Assembly: GCA_905221605.1 (NCBI GenBank)
Contig: CAJNDS010002524.1
Span: 320,249 to 384,248, forward strand
DNA length: 64,000 bases
From: Symbiodinium natans
Taxonomy: Eukaryota > Sar > Dinophyceae > Suessiales > Symbiodiniaceae
Reading direction: 5' to 3'
Shown: positions 22,301 through 30,625 of the stretch, one piece after another
Numbering within the stretch: position 1 is the stretch's first letter
Layout: each line of letters begins with the position of its first letter
Notes under the pieces: model-generated
Told to the model about the DNA's origin: nothing
The model's database searches: none
What the model saw: only the letters and a program-made list of their open reading frames with translations
Position numbers and translations under genes: made by a program

Positions 22301-25300
22301 CTAAACCCTAAACCCTAAATCCTAAACCCTAAGCCCTAAACCCTAAGGCCCCAAGAAGTATCCAACTCGCCTCCCAGCCGAGACCCCGCAAAACACCGAG
22401 TAACAACCTCCGTCGCACCTCCAAAACCTCCAAGCCCTAAGCCCTAGACCCGAACAACCTCCAGCCGAACAGATCAAAGCCCAAAGCCTAAACCCTTCTA
22501 GGACCCTGAGCCCGAATCTCAAAGAGCCCTTCTGGTTGTAGGGTTTAGGGTTTAGGGTTTAGGGCTTAGGGTTTAAGGTTTAGGGTTTAGGGTTTAGGGC
22601 TTCGAACCCTAGAACGATACGCAGGTCGAGAAGAAGCTCTCCGCTGCAGCGAAGTTCTACGAGCTCCCCATCTCTGCCCCCTGCCCGGGATTCAAGGTTT
22701 AGGGGTTTAGGGTTTGGGGTTTTGGGTTTAGGGGTTTTGTTTAGGGTTTAGGGGTTTAGGGTTTAGGGGTTTAGGGTTTAGGGTTTAGGGTTTAGGGTTT
22801 AGGGTTTAGGGTTTAGGGTTTAGGGTTTAGGGGTTCCCACACCCCTATACCCTCCCAACCCAAACGGAGGTTTTATTTGGGCCATCATGCCCTTATCTTC
22901 GCTCAGCACCTTTTCATGGGACTTCTCTTTACCTGCAGCTTAGTGGGTTTTATCTTGGGATGTTCCCCGTTATACTAGCAGTCCTTAATAGGAATTATAG
23001 TCGGGGGGTACTATAATCCCCTATGAAGGACTACCTAGAAAAAGGGGGAACATCCCAACTGATACCTCCGAATTAAGGGGTAGTTGGTACTAAACTTTAG
23101 GTCCCCCTAATCCCTAAACCCTAAACCCTAAACCCTAAGACCCTAAACCCTAAACCCTAAAACCTACACCCTGTAAGAGACCCAGGTATGCCGTCATGAG
23201 GTTGTAGGGTCCTTGAGGGTGGGGCTTCAGAGCGGTCTGGTGAATCCTTTCTGGGCACTGCGAACTTAATGTGCCGGAAGCCGAGCTCAAGTTTATGGTT
23301 TAGGGTTTAGAGTTTAGGGTGCCCGAGCGGCATTTGTGCAACTGGCTTCGCTTCTCGTTGTCTCGGACGAGCCAGTGAAGGACATCTGTCTAGGCTGCCC
23401 AGTAGTACCCTTATTCCCTTTTTGGGTGGTTTAGGTTCCCTTATAAACCCCTTTAAGCAAAAAAGGGCACCCTTTTTAAGCCTAGGTTACTGGGCAGCCT
23501 AGCTGTGTTCGTGCAAGGGAATGTTTTCCGTGGCTTCGCATGCCTGTTCTTCCCCAGGGCCACTTGGGTGCAGAGGCCATGTCCGCTGCCTCAAGAACTA
23601 CGAAGGCAAGAATGGCTCCTGTCTTCTTGAAGACAGCTGTTGACGGATTTAGGGGTTTGAGACCTTGAGCCCTTCAAAGGGGGACAAAGCCCTCTCATTT
23701 TGGAGTCCTTAAGGGAGGGTGGTTTTAAGGGGGATCTGTTCCCTAATGCTCCCCACTACTCACCAAGGCTCCCCAAGCTTCCCTACAGTTCCCTAGGTAC
23801 TTACCCCCTATGAACCCCCTTAACACCTAAGCCCCAAAACCCTAAGCCCTAAACCGCACTTATAGAATCCTTACTTTTCAGGTGCCACCCGATAGCTCTG
23901 CCGGAAGTTGTCCGTAGTCGAGGCCATCAAGGGTTCCCGCGGAATCGCCCAATACCCCCGTGTCGGGGGTTTAGGGTTTAGGGTTTAGGGTTCAGGGTTT
24001 CGGGTTTGGGGTTTAGGGTTTAGGGTTTAGGGATGTGTTTGGATGACGCAAGGAAGCTTCCTATCAGACGGAACCCTACCACAACTTAGGGGGACATTTC
24101 ACCCTACACCATGTCGGAAGGGCAGGCTTGGAATGAGATCACTTCAAGCACAGCCCATACCTTAAATCCCCTAGACGCCCTAAACCCTAAACCCTAAGCC
24201 CTCAATACCCCCAAATACCCCCAAATACCCCCCAAATTACCCCCAAACATGCCCTTAACATACGCGGGTATGGCAAGGCTTGACTGCTGGCCCGAGGTTT
24301 GGGACAACATGCATCGAGTGGGCCTGCGCTCTCACTATGTGTTGCGGCTGCAATACTTTTCAAGCTAGGATGCCCAGTAGTACCCTTATTCCCTTTTTGG
24401 GGGGTTTAGGTTCCCTTATAAACCCCTTTAAGCAAAAAAGGGCACCCTTTTTAAGCCTTGGCTACTGGGCAGCCTAGCAAGCCACCTTATAAGGCCTTAG
24501 GGTTTAGTGTTTAGGGTTAGGCTTAACTCCGAACCTTAGAGCCCCAAAGCATGAAGTCTCTAAAAGCCGGAGGGCAGTTACAAGGTCCTGTTTTCAGGGC
24601 TTAAAAAGCAGGGGACACGTTCTCCAAAACCATAACCCTAAACCATAAAACGCTAAGCCCTAAACCTCAAAACCCTAAACCCCTAAGAACCCCGAGACCC
24701 CTGAAGTATGGGCCCTTAGTATTTACGATGTATGTACGGGTCATACAGCAAGGGACCCCCTAAACCCTAAACCCTAAACCCTAAACCCTAAACCCTAAAC
24801 CCTAAACCCTAAACCCTAAACCCTAAACCCTAAACCCTAAACCCTAAACCCTAAACCCTAAACCCTAAACCCCAAACCCTAAACCCTAAACCCTAAACCC
24901 TAAAAGGGTTTGGGGTGTAGGGTACAAAGAGCGGCCGTAGGTGGCCTCCTACTACGCCGCCCGGCTACTCCTGGCTGCGGCAGAGGCGGAGCCTGGAAGG
25001 TGTGGCTGGAGTTTGGATTTAGGGTTTGGGGGGTTAGGGCTAGCCCTAAACCCTAAACCCCAAACCCTAAACCCTAAACCCTGAACCCTGAACCCTGAAC
25101 CCTAAACCCTAAACCCGAAAACTAGGCGCGGCTCGTGTTTCAAGGGTGCCCGACTCCGGCACCGGAGCAATCGCACAGGCGACCCCTACTCTGCGCTACC
25201 TCATCCTTCGGCGCCGCCGCCCGGCCACAAGCTATTAGGGTTTAGGGTTTAGGGCTTAGGGTTTAGGGTTTAGGGTTTAGGGTTTAGGAGTATCTACTGA

Positions 25301-26980
25301 TAGTATTCCCTTATGGTCGCTTTATAAGGGTACTACCAGAACCCCCAAGACCCTGTTCTAATTATTAAGGCCACAAGCTATTATGCTAGAAGCTCAACGC
25401 TACACACCCGTAGATGCCCTGCACCCGAATCCCCCCTTGTTTCGTTCTGCGTTGGGCGGCTCTGAACGCGAAGTGCCCTAAACCCTAAACCCTAAACCCT
25501 AAACCCTAGACCCTAGACCCTAGACCCTAGACCCTAGACCCTAGACCCTAGACCTTATCCCTAAACCCTAAACGCTAAACCCTAAACCCTCAACCCTCAA
25601 GCCTAAACCCTAAACCCGAACCCTAGGTGACGCCTCTCTTCACCCCGGCATATGGTGCGGGGAAGGCAGCAAGTGACAGGCCGCGCTAGGGCGAAGACTG
25701 CTTGAGCAGAGAAACCCCCGAAGCAAGCATAAGAACCCCCCCAAAAAGCTCTTCCTTCTAAGGGTAATGCGGTAATAATTCTCTTTGCTTCTTTTGGGGT
25801 TATGTGTAGTTAGTTTCTGCTGTCCTATACAGGGCTGGGGTTTCTAGTGCGGGAAGTCCCCGAAGCCCTGAAGCACTGAGGGCTTTGCCTCTCCCAGCCC
25901 GAGCTTAACTCCTCCAAGCCTAAACCCTAAACTCTCTCTCGCCCTCTCTCTCGTTCTTTTTCCCCACCCTCGGTGTTTAGGGTTTGGGGTTTAGGGTTTA
26001 GGGACCCTCGGTGTGGGGTTGCTAGATTTTAAACTCAACTCTTCTCCTCGCCCGGAACTCTTCTCCTCGCCCGGTCTACTCCTCGCACATCCCTGGAGTG
26101 CCCGACCCCAGAGTGTCCCTGGAGTGCCCAACCGCAGAGTTTCTCTACCCAGACAGGATGGGGATGCTCGAAGTAAAACAATTTAATCTGTTTATTTGGA
26201 GGGTCTTGCAGGTGATCGCGCTTTAAATAGCAGGATGACGCTAGCCGCAGTGAAGGGACAGTCTCCAGGCGTCCAAAACCCCAAAACCCTAACCCTTAAC
26301 CATAAACCCTGAACCCTAAACCCTAAACCGCAAGCTCTAAACCCTAAACCCTAAACCCCCAAAACTCCTAAAAAGCCCTCCGCCCTTGAAGCCTCGGAGG
26401 CTCATCCGCGACCTGCAGGTCGAGTTGGGGCCCTTGGGGGTGGACTGCGTGCTGCCCGGCTGCGGTTTAGGGTTTAGGGTTTGGGGTTTGGGGTTTAGGG
26501 TTTAGGGTTTGGGTTTAGGGTTTGGTGGGTTTGGGGTTTGGTGGGTTTGGGGTTTTGGGGGGTTTCGGGTTTAGGGTCCAGCCTGTCTAGCGTCAAAGGG
26601 TTTCTGTCGGTCGCCCACAGAGGGCTGATCTGTGCAGGACGGGTGCAATTAGGGAGGTGCTGCCTTGCACGCCACACTGGATTCTGTAGGGTTTCGGGTT
26701 AGGGGCGAGGGGGGCCAAAAGGCCTAAGCCCTCTGACCCACAAACTCTGCACACGGAACCGTCAATCCCGCACACCCCCCCACCACCCCACCCCAGCCCT
26801 CGATCCGAAAAGCCCTGACCACCACCCGCCCGCACAGCCCTAAACCCGAAATCCTCAGCCCTGAATCCTACATACGTAGGTCCTTTGACTGAACTAAACC
26901 ATACTTCGAATTAACCCTAAATCCTAAACCAGATTTCCTTGTGCAGGTCCCTCTGGCCCGGCATTGTCCTGACAGAGAAA
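10384..26980 (+). CDS. DHRS1-like short-chain dehydrogenase/reductase, ~16 small exons
   Basis: Exons read from the sequence: 10384-10423, 11182-11235, 12959-13016, 14765-14814, 15399-15422, 16624-16637, 19643-19699, 22205-22243, 22625-~22680, 24278-24338, 24941-24982, 25126-25215, 25627-25679, 26400-26450, 26947-~26980. Except at the 22625/24278 junction the phases join cleanly. Landmarks in order: Rossmann [14 protein letters not shown] after beta-2, [38 protein letters not shown] (catalytic Ser), [10 protein letters not shown] (catalytic Tyr and Lys), and [12 protein letters not shown]. This order and spacing match human DHRS1 as I remember it, an NAD(P)H-dependent SDR. Exon 25126 carries about 18 extra residues before SSFG. 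Donors are mostly GC, with some GT and one GA. The C-terminal exons after 26980 and the true start were not identified. A complete peroxidase gene sits in the intron 16638-19642. Confidence 0.85.
10469..10534 (+). repeat. TTTAGGG array at intron 5' side
   Basis: Follows exon 10384-10423 of the dehydrogenase after a poly-C tract. The same intron ends in CCCTAAA-like repeats (11130-11178), giving complementary arms. Confidence 0.9.
11480..12430. other. Intronic unique sequence
   Basis: Within the dehydrogenase intron 11236-12958. It contains a poly-G tract (11465-11487), an (AC)n microsatellite (11808-11824) and ORF-like but unsupported sequence at 12206-12445. No splice-consistent SDR segment is found here. 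Confidence 0.5.
12440..12958 (-). repeat. CCCTAAA-rich 3' part of dehydrogenase intron
   Basis: A uniform array at 12440-12530 and a long variant array at 12690-12950 run almost to the acceptor GGAG|GT at 12958. Confidence 0.85.
13036..13236 (+). repeat. TTTAGGG/TTTGGGG array at intron 5' side
   Basis: Begins about 20 nt after the GT donor at 13017. Units alternate between TTTAGGG and TTTGGGG. Confidence 0.9.
13339..13452. mobile_element. 113-bp TIR element, family A copy 1
   Basis: Ends CTAGGATGCCCAGTA and TACTGGGCAACCTAG form near-perfect inverted repeats. The flanking TTCC on both sides looks like a 4-nt target duplication. Two other copies lie at 23390 and 24365. With no coding capacity it is MITE-like. 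Confidence 0.85.
13905..14005 (+). mobile_element. Diverged introner-like element
   Basis: Ends in GGCTCTAAGGGGAGTATAG, the 3' signature of the 107-109-nt introner family found as real introns at 51389 and relatives. Here it lies inside a larger intron. Confidence 0.6.
14446..14547. mobile_element. TIR element, family D copy 1
   Basis: Begins CTTAGTAGTAGAGTA and ends TACTGGACAACTAAG, with internal complementary GGTAACCTTTAACCTTTTTGG and AAAGGTTAACC. CTTT flanks both sides as a 4-nt target duplication. Copy 2 is at 62431. Confidence 0.85.
14615..14720. mobile_element. TIR element, family C copy 1
   Basis: Inverted ends around TAGTAGCTGAGTGAG and CTCAGCAAC, with internal inverted ACACTTTACACTTTTT and GTGCACTTTTT. 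Copy 2 at 58545 has a TTAA duplication. It ends about 45 bp before dehydrogenase exon 14765. Confidence 0.8.
15399..15422 (+). CDS. 24-nt internal exon of the dehydrogenase
   Basis: Encodes the GVPILCDH segment (end of beta-3, conserved Asp region) between CCAG|GA and a GC donor at 15423. The frame continues exactly into the 14-nt exon at 16624. Confidence 0.75.
15488..15605 (-). repeat. CCCTAAA array switching to CCCTAAAA
   Basis: About eight to nine heptamers are followed by octamers CCCTAAAA, a change of unit length within one array. Confidence 0.9.
15699..15858. mobile_element. TIR element, family F, with internal telomere repeats
   Basis: Starts ACTTGGAGGTTCATGGGTAC and ends with the exact complement GTACCCATGAACCTCCAAGT. 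The middle holds four CCCTAAA units, so a telomeric run lies inside a transposon-like element. Confidence 0.85.
16082..16340 (-). repeat. CCCTAAA variant arrays
   Basis: Two C-strand blocks (16082-16162 and 16222-16345) are followed by a short TTTAGGG block (16395-16435), inside the dehydrogenase intron 15423-16623. Confidence 0.85.
16624..16637 (+). CDS. 14-nt microexon of the dehydrogenase
   Basis: CCCAG|GTGATGACGCCCAG|GC supplies G-D-D-A-Q. It fits both phase and sequence between the ILCDH exon (15399-15422) and the VAKAFEEV exon (19643). It lies 361 bp upstream of the peroxidase start codon. Confidence 0.65.
16999..18954 (+). CDS. Class I heme peroxidase (ascorbate/cytochrome c peroxidase type), plastid-targeted
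   Basis: Exons 16999-17574, 17696-17810, 18113-18163, 18382-18508 and 18705-18954 join in phase to 372 codons plus TGA. The enzyme reduces H2O2 with ascorbate or cytochrome c. Visible features: distal RLAWHSSG (Arg, Trp, His), proximal [11 protein letters not shown] (His), GPWTP (proximal Trp) and LPTD (proximal Asp). FNNLYF replaces the FDN usual in plant ascorbate peroxidase (a potassium-site Asp). The C-terminal [14 protein letters not shown] resembles yeast CcP. The first 95 or so residues form a presequence: Ala-rich, basic [12 protein letters not shown], then [16 protein letters not shown] ending AVAA, which resembles a twin-arginine thylakoid signal. Start chosen as the first in-frame ATG. 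Intron 1 begins GT, introns 2-4 begin GC, and all end AG|G. The gene lies wholly inside an intron of the dehydrogenase. Confidence 0.9.
17889..18056 (-). repeat. CCCTAAA array inside peroxidase intron 2
   Basis: The array fills most of the intron 17811-18112, whose ends carry the duplicated junction sequence GGCTCC. Confidence 0.95.
18246..18340 (+). repeat. TTTAGGG array inside peroxidase intron 3
   Basis: Lies in intron 18164-18381. The junction sequence GGCTTC occurs at both exon edges. Confidence 0.95.
18532..18594 (+). repeat. TTTAGGG array inside peroxidase intron 4
   Basis: Nine uniform heptamers in intron 18509-18704. GCTCCT occurs at both junctions. Confidence 0.95.
19440..19628 (-). 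repeat. CCCTAAA array upstream of dehydrogenase exon 19643
   Basis: CCCTCAA variants merge into a uniform array ending 14 bp before the acceptor. Confidence 0.9.
20210..20305. mobile_element. TIR element, family B copy 1
   Basis: Ends GGATGTTCCCCCTTATAC and TAAGGGGGAATGTCC, with internal complementary CTGTCCTTAAT and AAAGACTGTTAG. Related copies are at 22957, 56801 and 57587. Confidence 0.75.
20661..21055. repeat. ~395-bp duplicated block, copy 1
   Basis: Starts GGGCCCAGAGTTTTTTTT and continues through TTTTTCAAGG-type repeats, GATGAAGGGCCGCCCCCGCG and a segment ending near ACCGGTTTCA. Copy 2 at 21398-21797 is nearly identical. A partial copy begins at 20520. Confidence 0.9.
21165..21390 (+). 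repeat. ~29-bp tandem minisatellite
   Basis: Repeats of GGGTTTAGGGCTGTA followed by GGGTTTGGGGCATA, about seven units, between the two copies of the 395-bp block. Confidence 0.85.
21398..21797. repeat. ~400-bp duplicated block, copy 2
   Basis: Direct copy of 20661-21055 with a few substitutions. Open frames on the minus strand (21525-21788) are shared by both copies but look like repeat-derived ORFs. Confidence 0.9.
22068..22193 (-). repeat. CCCTAAA array upstream of dehydrogenase exon 22205
   Basis: About 18 uniform heptamers end 12 bp before the acceptor CTCAG|GTGAAC. Confidence 0.95.
22698..22833 (+). repeat. TTTAGGG array after dehydrogenase exon 22625
   Basis: Variants GGGTTTAGG merge into a uniform run at 22770-22833. 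Confidence 0.9.
22915..23101. mobile_element. Nested TIR elements: family B inside family E
   Basis: The outer halves (GGGACTTCTCTTTACCTGCA and AATTAAGGGGTAGTTGGTAC) match the intact family E copy at 28512-28605. The inner 22957-23056 begins GGGATGTTCCCC and ends GGGGAACATCCC, the family B signature. Confidence 0.65.
23390..23502. mobile_element. 113-bp TIR element, family A copy 2
   Basis: Perfect 15-nt inverted ends CTAGGCTGCCCAGTA and TACTGGGCAGCCTAG, flanked by CTGT on both sides. Confidence 0.9.
23694..23835. mobile_element. Diverged TIR element related to 37730-37866
   Basis: GGAGTCCTTAAGGGAGGGTG at the left and AACCCCCTTAACACC at the right are inverted. The interior AAGCTTCCCTACAGTTCCCT is the complement type of the AAGCTTAGGGAAGCTTAGGG core at 37.78 kb. 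Confidence 0.5.
24365..24477. mobile_element. 113-bp TIR element, family A copy 3
   Basis: Inverted ends CTAGGATGCCCAGTA and TACTGGGCAGCCTAG, with CAAG duplicated on both flanks. It lies 26 bp into the dehydrogenase intron that starts at 24339. Confidence 0.9.
24759..24904 (-). repeat. CCCTAAA array upstream of dehydrogenase exon 24941
   Basis: About 20 heptamers with one CCCCAAA variant. The array turns directly into a short G-strand piece (24905-24922) before the acceptor. Confidence 0.95.
25627..25679 (+). CDS. Dehydrogenase exon with catalytic YxxxK
   Basis: CCTAG|GTGACG opens [15 protein letters not shown], which carries the SDR active-site Tyr and Lys in the expected spacing. It ends with two bases of an Arg codon completed by the G that starts exon 26400. 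GC donor at 25680. Confidence 0.85.
26947..26980 (+). CDS. Dehydrogenase exon [11 protein letters not shown]
   Basis: TGCAG|G completes the Val codon split at 26450 and reads [12 protein letters not shown], matching the post-active-site segment of DHRS1-type SDRs. The 3' boundary is uncertain (GT at 26981 or later). Confidence 0.75.
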
Positions 26981-27179
26981 GTGCCACGGCAGAGCGTGAA
27001 TCGAACTCCAGAGTTTAGGTTGCAGGGACCTCAAACCTATTTCTTTGTAAATTATTTTTTCCTGGGTCTTGAACCACCGGTCGGATGCCAGGTCCTAGTG
27101 CGGTTTAGCTTACGGTCGAAGGGTTGACGGTTTAGGGTTTTGGGTTCAGGGTTTAGGCGGGTTTAGGTTCCCCCTCTTC

Positions 27180-28500
27180 TTGGCAGCTCAGTCCGCGGTA
27201 GCTGCTGAAAATATCCGCGTCAGCATTCAGGCACACCGCAGACTTGGGTCACACCCCACAATCCCCAAACTCCTTAACCACTCCACCTCGAAACCCGACT
27301 AGACCCTACGACCTATACAGTACACAAGTACAACCTTAAAGCACCCCACAAAACCTGCTGACCCCACAAAGCCCACAAACCCGACAAACCCTAGTCGCAG
27401 TTCCTCAACCCGAATCCTGAACCCTGGTCCTAAACCCCGGCTAGCCCTAAACCCTAAACCCTAAACCCTAAACCCTAAACCCTAGAAAGCCCTAAGCTCC
27501 TCAACTTGCGACCATGGCGGCGCCGGCCTGGTCTGTGGCGGCGGGCGTTGGACGCCCGGCTGCGGTCCGCCCAAGGACCCCGGTTTAGGGGTTGAGGGGT
27601 TGACGGGTGGAGGGTTTGTGGTTTAGGGTTTGGGGTTTAGGGTTTAGAGGTTCGGGTTTGTGGTTTTGAAGCTTCGGGTTTGGGCTTTTGGAGTTAAGGG
27701 TTTAGGGTTGAGGGTTTGGGGGGTTTGGAGTTCAGTTAACTTGGGTTTAGGGTGTTGGCTTCACGGTTTAAAGGGTTTATGAGTTCAGGGCTCCTAGGGG
27801 TTCAGTGCTTAAAGGGGTTTAGGGATTTTGGTAGCAGCTGTAGACGAGGGCTTGGGGTAAAGGGTTTGGGGTTCGGGTCTAGGGTCCAAGGCCAAGGGTT
27901 GGGGTGTAGGGTGGAGGATCTGGGGTGTAGGGGCTTGGAGGACTTTTGGGGGGTGGCTTTAGGGTTAGGTTTCACAGTGGGAGCAGTTGTGTCCCTAGTT
28001 TCTGTACATCTAAAGTTCTTGCATTCCTGAGAGCACCAAACCAAATAAATGTATGCATGTATATGTATATATATATATACATATATCTATATATAGACAC
28101 ACATATATATATATATATGTATGTATCAATGATTTCACATATGCTGTTTTCATCTTGCAGTTGTTTGGTAGCCCTGGCGAGTTGTGTTTGTTCGTTTGGT
28201 TGGGTTCGGAGCCGCTGGAGACGGTAGTTCCAGAGTTGCCAAAAAGGGCGATTCAGGGGTTTTGTTCCGAGATGAGCTGGCAGCCGTTTAGTGAGAAGCA
28301 TCAAGCCTAAACCCCTAACCCCGATAAGCACAGGCATGAACATGCTTCAAGCTACGTAGTACAAAGCTAAATCAGGGCAAACGCCCAAAGAAGACCGCAA
28401 AGCCCAAGCCATCCCAACCACCAAGTCCGAATCCCTAAGCCCGTGCAGTCCTACTCGTACGCCTTTGGCTTTAGGGTTCACCATCCAAAGCCCTAAGCCC
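27180..28500. other. Region expected to hold the missing SDR C-terminus; nothing firm seen
   Basis: It contains a CCCTAAA array (27445-27485), an ATG-starting exon-like island at 27514-27582 (MAAPAWSVAAGVGRPAAV) between C- and G-strand repeats, GGTTTAGGG variants and an (AT)n microsatellite with GTATATATA/ACATATAT palindromes (28050-28135). No confident C-terminal SDR exon was recognised. Confidence 0.45.
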
Positions 28501-28511
28501 CATAGGGTGTA

Positions 28512-28605
28512 CCTGGGACTCTCTTTACCTACAGCTTACTGGGTCATGCCAGCGAATTAAGGGGTAGTTGCTCCTAATTAAACTGTAGGTAAAGAGAGTC
28601 CCAGG
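28512..28605. mobile_element. 94-bp TIR element, family E
   Basis: Starts CCTGGGACTCTCTTTACCTA and ends with its exact complement TAGGTAAAGAGAGTCCCAGG. Inverted arms are about 27 nt with one mismatch. No coding capacity. Confidence 0.9.
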
Positions 28606-29081
28606 TAGGGTTCTTTAGTGCCCAAATCCTACGCCTGGTCGCCAGGGAGCTGGCTCAGACCACTTCTTGTCTGGCCTCGCGTGACCTCCGCGGCTGGTGT
28701 GGGGGGAGGGGCGCTTGTTCTAAAACATGGGATTCTTTTGTTCACCTAAAGCTGCAGGTCTAGGGTTTAGGATAAGGGTTTTAATTAGGGTTCAGGGTTT
28801 AGGGTTCAGGGTTCAGGGTTTCGGGTTTAGGCTTTAGGCTTTAGGCTTTAGGATTTTAGGGCGCACGAACAATTGAGGTTCAGGGATGCACGGAGGCATA
28901 CTTTAGGAGCAATGCTCATGCTTGTTCAGAGGACCATGGGTGACCACAGAATCTCTGAGTACGGTCTTGCATTTCTTGCTCGAGCACCTACTTGTGCGTG
29001 AGCGACATACTTCACCAGGCATAGTTAGTATTGTAATGGTACAGTGAAGTGATTCGAACTGACCTGTTGAGACAAGCAGCA

Positions 29082-29341
29082 ATGGGGCTGGTCGACAAAG
29101 TCCGGCCAGCACGATATGTCATGTGGATGAAGCTCGTGATTCTTGGATATACGGTGGTCCGAATCGTTGCCAATCTGTCTCTGCTGTACCCGTTTGAAGA
29201 TGCCATGCGGCAGTATTGGGAAGAGGATGACTGGCGATCGTATGCTGGCTATCCTGCGCGGTGGGCTTACATCTGCGATGCCATTGTGCGGCCCGTGATC
29301 ACGGGCTTGGGAGTCTTCTGGTTTCTGGGCAGCTGTAAAGG
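29082..29341 (+). CDS. N-terminal exon of a membrane protein
   Basis: ATG 29082 begins MGLVDKVRPARYVMWMKLVI and continues with a hydrophobic helix (LVILGYTVVRIVANLSLLY), an acidic loop WEEDDWRSYAGYPARW and a second helix (VITGLGVFWFLG). Possible donors GT (29332), GC and GA cluster at the end. There are no telomeric repeats inside. The same strand, similar composition and membrane character suggest it belongs with the long exon at 32468-34020, with unresolved exons between. The family is not recognised. Confidence 0.55.
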
Positions 29342-29521
29342 ACATACAGTTTAGGGCTCAGGGTTTGGTTCATTTTTTGGGCGGCCCTGGGTTCCTAAGC
29401 CTTGCGCTATCCAAGAGAGGAAACCCTAAACCTAAACTCCAAACCCCAAACCCCAAACCCTAAACCATAAAGCCATAAACCCTAAACCCTAAACCCCAGA
29501 CGTGCTTCTTTTTTTCTGTCG

Positions 29522-29608
29522 AGGTTCATATATCGGAGAGATCGCTTTGATGCGAAGTCGTTGCTGCACCGTTGGAGCCGGCGCACGGTTTGCCTTCTCG
29601 TTTCTCGG
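29522..29608 (+). CDS. Candidate exon of the membrane protein gene
   Basis: Lies between a C-strand block (29408-29500) and a G-strand block (29609-29645). CGAG|G precedes two open frames: one reads YRRDRFDAKSLLHRW, the other IGEIALMRSRCCTVGAGA. GGCTT at its 3' edge also occurs at the acceptor of 32468, but phases do not resolve which frame is used. Confidence 0.3.
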
Positions 29609-29814
29609 CTTAGGGTTTAGGGTTTAGGGTTTAGGGTTTAGGGTGTGTCAGGGGAGGGCGCGCGCGCTCGCGTTGCCCGTCAACCCACCCCGGCCACCCA
29701 AACTATACTCTATGAGGGTTTAATTAGGGTTTATGGAATTTATTTTCTTGTGCCCTGATGCTTGCTTTGATGTTTTTAAAGTTGCGCTGTTAGGGTTTAA
29801 GCTGGGGTTGGGGG

Positions 29815-30625
29815 TAGCCTCGGCCCTTTTCGGGCCTGCGGCGTGTCAGGGCCCGTAGAGGCCTTCATTTATTTGAAGGTCAGGGAAACCCTTTGTGCCT
29901 GCTCCTGGATTCCCCTTCTTTAAGGCCCTCAGGCCTTTTGGTGGCTCTGGGGGCCTTTTGGGGGCTTCCTGGGGGCTTTCCTGGCCCTTCCGGGGTAAAA
30001 TGAAGGGGTGCCCAAAACCATCGATTTCAGTACCAAAAAATCGCAGTTTTCATTGCGGGTACGGGCATCCTGGGGTCCCCTTGTTTTAGGGGCCTTTTGA
30101 AGCCTTTTGAAGCCTTTTGGTGGCTCTTGGGGTCTCTCGCCCTGTTCGGACCTTCGGCGTGTCAGGGGCCGTAGAGGCTTTATTCATTTGAAGGTCAGGG
30201 AACCTATTAATTATTTTTTCGCCAATGCGTATTTCAATCGCTAGGGTTTAAGCTGGGGTTCGGGGTAGCCTCGGCCCTTTTCGGGCCTTCGGCACGTTAG
30301 GGCCCGTAGAGGCCCTTATTTGCTTGGAGGCCTTCGCAGGGTTTTGCGGTGTTAGGGTTTAAGCTGGGGTTGGGGGTACTCGGCCCTTTTCGGGCCTTCG
30401 GCACGTCAGGGCCCGTAGAGGCCCTTGCTGATTTGGGGGCTTCCTGGGCTTTCCTGGTCCTTTTCGGGTGAAATGGAGGGGTGCCCAAAACCGTCGAGTT
30501 CAGTACTAAAAAACAACATGTTTCATTGCGGGCAGGGGTGCCTAAAACCATCTTCAATATTCAAAATTCGCATTTTTCATTGCGGGCACAGACAAATCTT
30601 GTGGTCCCCCTTCTTTTAGGGGGCC
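29815..30625. repeat. Multi-copy repeat cluster (CGGCCCTTTTCGGGCC units)
   Basis: The motif CGGCCCTTTTCGGGCCTTCGG followed by CAGGGCCCGTAGAGGCC recurs near 29820, 30145, 30266 and 30376. Interspersed GATTTCAGTACCAAAAAATCG and TTCATTGCGGG are the reverse complement of part of the 20.7/21.4-kb blocks. Confidence 0.75.
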
